Origin: Betaproteobacteria bacterium
GTDB taxonomy: Bacteria > Pseudomonadota > Gammaproteobacteria > Burkholderiales > SG8-41
Assembly: GCA_016192825.1 (NCBI GenBank)
Contig: JACPTK010000074.1
Location: 62,001 to 126,000, forward strand
Length of the DNA stretch: 64,000 nucleotides
Reading direction: 5' to 3'
In this document: piece after piece, positions 59,145 to 64,000 of the stretch
Numbering within the stretch: position 1 is the stretch's first letter
Layout: each line of letters opens with the position of its first letter
The notes under the pieces: model-generated
The model's database searches: none
What the model was told of the DNA's origin: nothing
The model's input: the letters and a program-made list of their open reading frames with translations, nothing else
Position numbers and translations under genes: made by a program

Positions 59145-59780
59145 ATGAACGCCCGCTGGCCCGTCATGCTGCTTGTCGGCGTGTTGTTTTCCCCGGCCGC
59201 CGCGCGCCAGGGTCTCGCTGCGGCGGATCCTTCGAAAGCGCAGGCCGTTGTGACGCAAGTCTGTGCCGCCTGTCACGCCGCCGACGGCAATAGCACCCAG
59301 GCCGCCAATCCCGTGCTGGCCGGGCAGCATGCCGATTACACGTTCAAGCAACTCATGAACTTCAAGCCGCAGGGCGGCAAGCCGGCCGAACGGCCGAGCG
59401 CGGTGATGGCGGGCATGGTGGCGAACCTTTCGGCCGACGACATGCGCAATCTGGCCGCTTACTTCGAGATCCAGAAGCGAAAGCCGCGCGCCGCGCGTGA
59501 TCCGGAGCTGGTGAAGCTCGGCCGGGCGATCTACCGTGGGGGTGTTCTGACCAAGAACGTGGCGGCCTGTGCCGCCTGCCACGGTCCGAACGGTGCCGGC
59601 ATGCCGGCGCAGTTCCCGCATCTCGCGGGCCAGTTTGCCGATTACACCGCGGCCCAGCTGAAAGCGTTCCGCTCCGGCGAGCGCGCCAACGACCTCAATC
59701 GCACGATGCGCGCGGTGGCCGAAAAGCTCTCCGACAAGGAGATCGCGGCGGTCGCGGAATATATTTCCGGCCTGCGCTGA
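59145..59780 (+). CDS. Dihaem cytochrome c4
   Basis: This periplasmic electron carrier has two c-type haem sites, both CAACH (Cys40-His44 and Cys142-His146). It is built as two similar cytochrome c domains, each with a LAGQ motif downstream of the haem (VLAGQHADYTFKQL, HLAGQFADYTAAQL) and a distal Met region. The signal peptide ends at about LAA (residue 25-27). The length, 211 residues, fits the c4 family, which donates electrons to terminal oxidases. The start has AGGAG 8 bases upstream. It is converged on by hemL across a hairpin. Confidence 0.95.
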   Translation: MNARWPVMLLVGVLFSPAAARQGLAAADPSKAQAVVTQVCAACHAADGNSTQAANPVLAGQHADYTFKQLMNFKPQGGKPAERPSAVMAGMVANLSADDMRNLAAYFEIQKRKPRAARDPELVKLGRAIYRGGVLTKNVAACAACHGPNGAGMPAQFPHLAGQFADYTAAQLKAFRSGERANDLNRTMRAVAEKLSDKEIAAVAEYISGLR

Positions 59781-59825
59781 TTCCCGCCCCCTGTCCGGGG
59801 CCGCGCACCCATGGGCAGGCGGCGG

Positions 59826-59864
59826 AAAAACGCCCCGGCAGCATCTCTCGGGGCGCGGGCGTTT
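59826..59864. terminator. Terminator-like hairpin between cytochrome c4 and hemL
   Basis: GCCCCG and CGGGGC (59832-59854), with A-rich bases before and GCGTTT after, form a GC stem in the gap between two convergent genes. It could serve both, but the T-tracts are short. Confidence 0.5.
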
Positions 59865-59934
59865 CCTCCGTTTGTTCCGAATCGGCTTTGGCGCGCGGGG
59901 TAGCCGGACGCGTCGCCTATTTTTCAATGCTCCA

Positions 59935-61218
59935 TCAGGCGCGCATCGCCCCAAAAACCTTTCTTGCGGCGTTGATCGTGCGCTCGATCTCGGCCTCGCC
60001 GTGGGCCGAAGAAACAAAGCCCGCTTCGTACGCCGAGGGCGCGAGGTAAACGCCTTCGGCCAGCATGGCGTGGAAAAAACGGTTAAACGCCTCCTTGTCG
60101 CACTGCATGACTTCCGCATAGCTCGCGGGCGGCGTTTCCCGGAAGTAGATGCCGAACATGCCGCCCACGGCGGCGGCTGAGAAGGGGATGCTGCGTTCCC
60201 GCGCGGCACGCGCGAGTCCCTCGCACAATGAGCGCGAGCTTGCCGCCAGTCTGTCGTAGAAGCCCGCGGCCTGCACGAGCTTCAGTGTCGCCAGTCCCGC
60301 GGCGACCGCGACGGGATTGCCGGAAAGCGTGCCCGCCTGGTAGACGGGACCGAGCGGTGCGATTGCCTGCATCATTTCACGCCGGCCGCCGAAGGCGCCA
60401 ACGGGCATGCCGCCGCCGATGACCTTGCCGAGCGTAGTGAGGTCCGGTTCGACGCCGTAGAGCGCCTGCGCCCCCCCCAGCGCGACGCGGAAGCCGGTCA
60501 TGACTTCGTCGAATATCAGCACGCAGCCGTGTTGGGTGCAGAGCTTGCGCAGCAATTGCAGAAAACCCGGGCGCGGCGCAACCAGATTCATGTTGCCGGC
60601 GACCGGCTCCACGATCACCGCCGCGATAGCCGCGCCCTCGCGCTCGAACGCGCGTTCCAGCGCGACCCCGTTGTTGTACTCGAGCACCAGGGTGTCGGCC
60701 GCGGTCGGCTCCGGCACGCCCGCCGAGGAAGGCTGGCCGAAAGTAAGCGCGCCCGATCCCGCCTTGACCAGCAGCGCGTCGGCATGACCGTGATAGCAGC
60801 CCTCGAACTTGACGATCCTGGACCTACCGGTGAAGCCGCGCGCCAGCCGGATGGCGCTCATCGTTGCTTCCGTGCCGGAACTCACCAGGCGCACCTGCTC
60901 GAGCGAGGGCACGAGCCGGCACAGGAGCTCCGCCATCTCGACTTCCTGCTCGGTCGGCGCGCCGAAACTCAAGCCCCGCTCGGCGGCCTGTTGAACTGCC
61001 TTCACCACCTCGGGGTGCGCGTGGCCCACGATCAGCGGCCCCCACGAGCCGACGTAATCGATATAGGCGCGGCCGTCGGCGTCCCAGATCTGCGCGCCCT
61101 TGCCGCGCTGGATGAAAAGCGGGGTGCCGCCCACCGAGCGGAACGCCCTCACCGGCGAATTGACGCCGGCAGGAATGGCGAGCTGCGCGCGCTGGAAGAG
61201 TTTCTGGCTGCGTTTCAT
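59935..61218 (-). CDS. hemL: Glutamate-1-semialdehyde 2,1-aminomutase
   Basis: HemL converts glutamate-1-semialdehyde into 5-aminolevulinate with pyridoxal phosphate, so the organism uses the C5 route that feeds hemB. The PLP lysine lies in [19 protein letters not shown]. The N-terminus [20 protein letters not shown] and [18 protein letters not shown] are typical. The length of 427 residues is standard. A 108-base gap separates it from thiE. Confidence 0.98.
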   Translation of the reverse strand: MKRSQKLFQRAQLAIPAGVNSPVRAFRSVGGTPLFIQRGKGAQIWDADGRAYIDYVGSWGPLIVGHAHPEVVKAVQQAAERGLSFGAPTEQEVEMAELLCRLVPSLEQVRLVSSGTEATMSAIRLARGFTGRSRIVKFEGCYHGHADALLVKAGSGALTFGQPSSAGVPEPTAADTLVLEYNNGVALERAFEREGAAIAAVIVEPVAGNMNLVAPRPGFLQLLRKLCTQHGCVLIFDEVMTGFRVALGGAQALYGVEPDLTTLGKVIGGGMPVGAFGGRREMMQAIAPLGPVYQAGTLSGNPVAVAAGLATLKLVQAAGFYDRLAASSRSLCEGLARAARERSIPFSAAAVGGMFGIYFRETPPASYAEVMQCDKEAFNRFFHAMLAEGVYLAPSAYEAGFVSSAHGEAEIERTINAARKVFGAMRA

Positions 61219-61326
61219 TTTTTACGGGTGAATGGTATCAACTTCCCGACCCGGGTCGAAATCCGGATCCGCGAAGCGCGAGCGTCGCCAAGCGGACAGG
61301 CGCGCGGGCCCCGCTCGAGCGGCCCA

Positions 61327-61959
61327 TCACGGCGTGCGCGCCGGGAAGAGCGCGCTGAAGCGCCGCGCCGCGGCGCGAACGTCGGGTGCCCCGAACAGCG
61401 CCGAGATCACGGCGACGCTGTCCGCGCCAGCCGCGATCAGCTGCGGCGCGTTGTCGAGCGTGATGCCGCCGATTGCCACCACCGGCACGGACAGCCGTGA
61501 CTTCGCCGCTCGAAGCAAGGCTAGCGGCGCCTGCACCGCCGCCGGCTTGACTCCGGACGGAAAGAAACTGCCAAAAGCGACATAGTCCGCGCCGGCGCGC
61601 TCGGCATCGAGCGCGCTTTCCATGCGGTCGTAGCAGGAGACCCCGAGAATCCGGTGTTCGCCAAGCTTGGCGCGCGCGTCCGGAAGCGGGCCATCCCCGG
61701 AACCCAGATGCAGGCCGTCGGCATCCAGGGCGAGCGCGAGATCGAGGTGGTCGTTGATGATGAGCGGAACACGGCGTTCCCGGCACAGCGCGAGCAAAGC
61801 GCGCACCTGTGTCAGTCGCAGTGCGGCGCCGGCCGTCTTGTTACGGTATTGCAGCAGGCACGCGCCGCCGTCCAGCGCCGCTTCCACCCGCGCCAGCAGC
61901 CCGGGCGTGTCGTCGATGTCGGGCGTGATGGCGTAAAGGCCGGAAACCCCGCGCTTCAC
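61327..61959 (-). CDS. thiE: Thiamine-phosphate synthase
   Basis: ThiE couples the pyrimidine and thiazole halves of thiamine. The TIM-barrel motifs LYAITPD, LLQYRNK and VPVVAIGGI are visible, with HLGSGDGPLPDAR binding the pyrophosphate. At 210 residues it is normal in length. It lies 3 bases after thiD. No thiC or thiG is seen in the window, and there is no TPP riboswitch-like leader. Confidence 0.95.
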   Translation of the reverse strand: MKRGVSGLYAITPDIDDTPGLLARVEAALDGGACLLQYRNKTAGAALRLTQVRALLALCRERRVPLIINDHLDLALALDADGLHLGSGDGPLPDARAKLGEHRILGVSCYDRMESALDAERAGADYVAFGSFFPSGVKPAAVQAPLALLRAAKSRLSVPVVAIGGITLDNAPQLIAAGADSVAVISALFGAPDVRAAARRFSALFPARTP

Positions 61960-61962
61960 GCC

Positions 61963-62802
61963 CTAACCTTCGCTGCTTCCGCCGCCGGCCTGCTCGTCCT
62001 CGCGCGCCCAGAACAGGCGGTCGGGGATCGGCTGCCCCATGCCGGGGCGGAACGCGGCTTTCAGGGTCTGCCAGGTGTACTCCTGGGCGTCCTTCACCGC
62101 GTCGCTCACATCGAGCCCGTTGGCGATGGTGGCCGCGATGGCGGATGCGAGCGTGCAGCCCGAGCCGTGATACGAGCCGGGGAGGCGCTGCCACGGGTCG
62201 CTGCGTACCACGCCGTTCTGCCCGTAGAGGGTGTTGACGACCTGCGTGGTGTTCTCGTGAGTGCCGGTGACGAGGACGTACTCGCACCCGGTCGCAATGA
62301 TCCGCCGGGCGCACTCGGCGAGGTCGGGGCCTTCGCCTTCCTCGCCGTCCTCGGCGGCGAGCCGCCGCGCTTCCAGGCTGTTGGGCGTGAGGATGGTGGT
62401 CTGGGGAATGAGGAGCTCACGCAGCGCGACCACCATCTCCTCGGTGACCAGCTCATCGCCGCGGCCCGATGCAAGCACCGGATCGAGCACGAGCGGCACC
62501 TCCGGGTAGTCGGAAACCACTTCCGCGATCGCGGCGATCTGCTCGAGGTTCCCGAGCAGCCCGATCTTGAAGGCGGCGACCGGCATGTCCTCGAGCACGC
62601 CCCGCGCCTGGTCGGCGACCCACTCGGCGTCCACCGGCGAGATGTCGTCCACGCCCACGGTGTCCTGGATGGTGATCGCCGTCACCACCGAGAGCGGATG
62701 GCAGCCCATGCTCGAGAGCGTCATGATGTCCGCCTGGAGCCCGGCGCCGCCGCTGGGATCGGTCGCCGCGAACACGAGCACGATGGGAGGCAGATCGGGC
62801 AT
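61963..62802 (-). CDS. thiD: Hydroxymethylpyrimidine/phosphomethylpyrimidine kinase
   Basis: ThiD phosphorylates HMP and HMP-P to supply ThiE. The ribokinase-type motif is FAATDPSGGAGLQADIMTL and the anion hole is GSYHGSGCTLASAIAAT. The length is 279 residues. A run of nine G (62805-62813 on the plus strand) lies immediately before the start. It diverges from the rubredoxin gene. Confidence 0.95.
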   Translation of the reverse strand: MPDLPPIVLVFAATDPSGGAGLQADIMTLSSMGCHPLSVVTAITIQDTVGVDDISPVDAEWVADQARGVLEDMPVAAFKIGLLGNLEQIAAIAEVVSDYPEVPLVLDPVLASGRGDELVTEEMVVALRELLIPQTTILTPNSLEARRLAAEDGEEGEGPDLAECARRIIATGCEYVLVTGTHENTTQVVNTLYGQNGVVRSDPWQRLPGSYHGSGCTLASAIAATIANGLDVSDAVKDAQEYTWQTLKAAFRPGMGQPIPDRLFWAREDEQAGGGSSEG

Positions 62803-62847
62803 GCGGGGGGGGGCGCCCGCGCGGTTGGTGCGGGCGGAGTGATTCGC

Positions 62848-62862
62848 TAAAATCGGATTTTA
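62848..62862. promoter_or_regulatory. A/T palindrome in the thiD-rubredoxin gap
   Basis: TAAAATC-G-GATTTTA is a perfect 7-base inverted repeat in the 79-base gap between divergent genes. TAAAAT could be the -10 box of the rubredoxin promoter. It is the only A/T-rich stretch in the gap. Confidence 0.4.
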
Positions 62863-62881
62863 TCGCAAAACGGACGCCTGC

Positions 62882-63070
62882 ATGACCTCGACCGAGACCC
62901 AGGTCTACAAGACGTACATGTGCCTAATCTGCGGATATATTTACGACGAGGCTGCGGGATTGCCCGAGGAAGGCGTCGCGCCGGGCACGCGATGGGAGGA
63001 TGTTCCGCCGAACTGGACCTGTCCGGAATGCGGCGCACGCAAGGACGATTTCGAGATGGTGGAAATCTGA
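62882..63070 (+). CDS. Rubredoxin
   Basis: This 62-residue iron protein carries a single Fe bound by four cysteines in CLICGYIYD and [12 protein letters not shown]. It is an electron carrier. The aromatic core residues (Tyr, Trp in NWTCPECG) are conserved. The start [18 protein letters not shown] is the first Met and gives a normal length with a short N-terminal extension. gloA follows after 7 bases. The thiD-rubredoxin-hemL neighbourhood is common in betaproteobacteria. Confidence 0.97.
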   Translation: MTSTETQVYKTYMCLICGYIYDEAAGLPEEGVAPGTRWEDVPPNWTCPECGARKDDFEMVEI

Positions 63071-63077
63071 GGCGGCG

Positions 63078-63467
63078 ATGAGAATCCTGCACACCATGAT
63101 CCGGGTCGGCGACCTGCAGCGCTCGATCGATTTCTACACCCAGGTGCTGGGGATGCGGCTGCTGCGCAAGGCCGACTATCCCGGCGGCCGCTTCACCAAC
63201 GCGTTCGTCGGCTATGACGAGGAGTCCAACACGGCGGTGCTCGAGCTCACCCACAACTGGGACACCCGATCCTACGACCTCGGCACCGGCTACGGCCATG
63301 TGGCGATCGAGGTCGCGGACGCCTACCAGGCGTGCGAGGAAGTGAGAAAGCGCGGAGGCAAGGTAACCCGCGAGGCCGGCCCGATGAAGCACGGCGCCAC
63401 CGTGATCGCCTTCGTCGAGGACCCTGACGGCTACAAGATCGAGTTTATTCAGAGGAAGACCGCCTAG
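63078..63467 (+). CDS. gloA: Lactoylglutathione lyase (glyoxalase I)
   Basis: GloA turns the methylglyoxal-glutathione hemithioacetal into lactoylglutathione. The start at 63078 ([20 protein letters not shown]) gives 129 residues (135 in E. coli). Metal ligands are visible: His5 in MRILHTM, a Glu in AVLELTHNW, His in GYGHVAIEV and Glu in YKIEFI. The short form suggests the nickel type. The TAG stop lies in the CTAG edge of a lone repeat hairpin. It is likely co-transcribed with rubredoxin. Confidence 0.96.
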   Translation: MRILHTMIRVGDLQRSIDFYTQVLGMRLLRKADYPGGRFTNAFVGYDEESNTAVLELTHNWDTRSYDLGTGYGHVAIEVADAYQACEEVRKRGGKVTREAGPMKHGATVIAFVEDPDGYKIEFIQRKTA

Positions 63468-63500
63468 GATTTTGTCGAACGGAGTCCGACAAAATCCTCA
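63464..63500. repeat. Lone B-type hairpin of the CTAG repeat family
   Basis: CTAGGATTTTGTCG and CCGACAAAATCCT form a single B-type terminal hairpin without the rest of the element, directly at the gloA stop and 15 bases before copy 5. It looks like a half-copy or a deletion remnant. Confidence 0.75.
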
Positions 63501-63515
63501 TTGAGGTCCCCGCGC

Positions 63516-63726
63516 CTAGCAGCCTGTCAGACTTGAAGCTCTGACAGGCTGCTAAATGCAAAACCGCGCGCAGACTTGCGACAGAGCGGGGTGAAAAGAC
63601 TTGTTTTGTCCGTCAATAAGTACACGAGCGGGGCCGAATTCATCTATTTCGAATCCAATTGCGCCGTTTGCCTGCGGGCGGTTTTGCCTAAGGAGTGTGT
63701 CGAGACAAAGTCCGACACACTCCTAG
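63516..63726. repeat. CTAG-bounded foldback repeat, copy 5
   Basis: This 211-base element has CTAG at both ends and the same orientation as copies 1 and 4. The A hairpin is CAGCCTGTCAGA / TCTGACAGGCTG, where a G-to-A change is matched by C-to-T on the other arm. The inner pair is GCAAAACCGCG (one change) / GGCGGTTTTGC. The B hairpin is GAGTGTGTCG / CCGACACACTC, again compensated. The centre is diverged. Confidence 0.88.
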
Positions 63727-63807
63727 GGCGAAAGGAACCCAAACGCACATCGGGGTCAACCGCTGGCCGGCTCCACTCACGTGGAGCCGCGGAGAGCGTA
63801 ATTCTGC

Positions 63808-64000
63808 CTAAACGCGTCTGTTCCCGTTTTTTTCGGTTAAGGAATTCGCCGAACCGGTGCCCGGCGAATTCCTTGCGGCGGCGTCGGCCAGCCGCACGAA
63901 GTCCTCGAGGCGCAGGTCCTGTGCCCGCAGCCCGGCATCCACCCCGAGCCGCTCGAAGTCCGCGGCGCCGAAATGCCCCTTCAACGCGTTGCGCAGGGTT
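63808..64000 (-). CDS. rsmA: 16S rRNA dimethyladenosine transferase (C-terminal part)
   Basis: Only the last 63 codons are in the window. They read TLRNALKGHFGAADFERLGV, then RAQDLRLEDFVRLADAA, which matches the C-terminal domain of RsmA/KsgA, the enzyme that dimethylates two adjacent adenines near the 3' end of 16S rRNA. The last about 20 residues (RNSPGTGSANSLTEKNGNRR) are an unusual Ser/Asn/Gly-rich extension encoded over a perfect 13-bp inverted repeat (63839-63874). The start and catalytic domain lie beyond the window. Confidence 0.85.
   Translation of the reverse strand, partial: TLRNALKGHFGAADFERLGVDAGLRAQDLRLEDFVRLADAAARNSPGTGSANSLTEKNGNRRV

Noticed and set aside
62803-62881. A TPP riboswitch before thiD
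   Set aside because: The 79-base gap is too short and lacks the conserved TPP aptamer strings; only a G run and an A/T palindrome are present.
63839-63874. The rsmA hairpin as an intrinsic terminator
   Set aside because: On the minus strand no T-tract follows (an A-run does), and the stem is inside the coding sequence. It is kept only as a repeat-like observation.

Overview
This is a GC-rich chromosomal segment that reads as a betaproteobacterium (Nitrosomonadales, Rhodocyclales or Burkholderiales type). The signs are the dnaA-dnaN-gyrB block diverging from rpmH-rnpA-yidC-mnmE-mnmG-rsmG-parA-parB-atp, the run priA/argS/SPOR protein/dsbA, the pilMNOPQ operon facing a PBP1A gene, and a thiD/rubredoxin/hemL cluster. 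It is an origin-proximal housekeeping region, not an island. I saw no rRNA, tRNA, CRISPR array, prophage or intact insertion sequence.

Layout. 1-3.8 kb: 3' part of dprA, then topB (+). 3.8-8.8 kb: gyrB, dnaN, dnaA (-). 9.0-17.4 kb: rpmH, rnpA, yidC, mnmE, two parS sites, mnmG, rsmG, parA, parB (+). 17.6-25.3 kb: ATP synthase operon atpIBEFHAGDC (+), with a lipoprotein gene between atpG and atpD. 25.5-30.3 kb: glpD, glmU, glmS (+). 30.3-38.6 kb: a minus-strand run priA, FkbM methyltransferase, 2OG-Fe(II) oxygenase-like protein, argS, SPOR protein, two dsbA-like genes, SDR. 38.6-49.5 kb: hemE, gltD, gltB, dgt, aroB, aroK (-). 49.6-54.6 kb: pilMNOPQ (-), facing the PBP1A gene (+) at 54.9 kb. 57.2-64 kb: a nucleotidyltransferase-like gene, hemB, a candidate sRNA, cytochrome c4, hemL, thiE, thiD, rubredoxin, gloA and the 3' end of rsmA.

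How the genes fit together. Several sets serve replication and segregation (dnaA, dnaN, gyrB, topB, priA, parA, parB, parS). Others serve tRNA and rRNA modification (mnmE, mnmG, rsmG, rsmA), ATP synthesis, cell-wall precursors and assembly (glmS, glmU, PBP1A, SPOR protein), haem and cytochromes (hemB, hemE, hemL, cytochrome c4), and ammonium assimilation (gltBD). dprA and pilMNOPQ together suggest natural competence.

The most unusual feature is a family of 210-212 bp intergenic elements (9529, 11436, 17375, 40085 and 63516, plus a lone half-hairpin at 63464). Every copy begins and ends with CTAG. Each is built from two different terminal hairpins and a perfect inner inverted repeat (GCAAAACCGCC/GGCGGTTTTGC). 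The stems carry compensatory changes between copies, and in four places the CTAG edge provides the stop codon of the neighbouring gene. Other points of note are a probable small RNA with a C-rich hairpin loop and tandem terminators (about 58.87-58.98 kb), and a DnaA-box cluster between priA and hemE, about 30 kb from dnaA.
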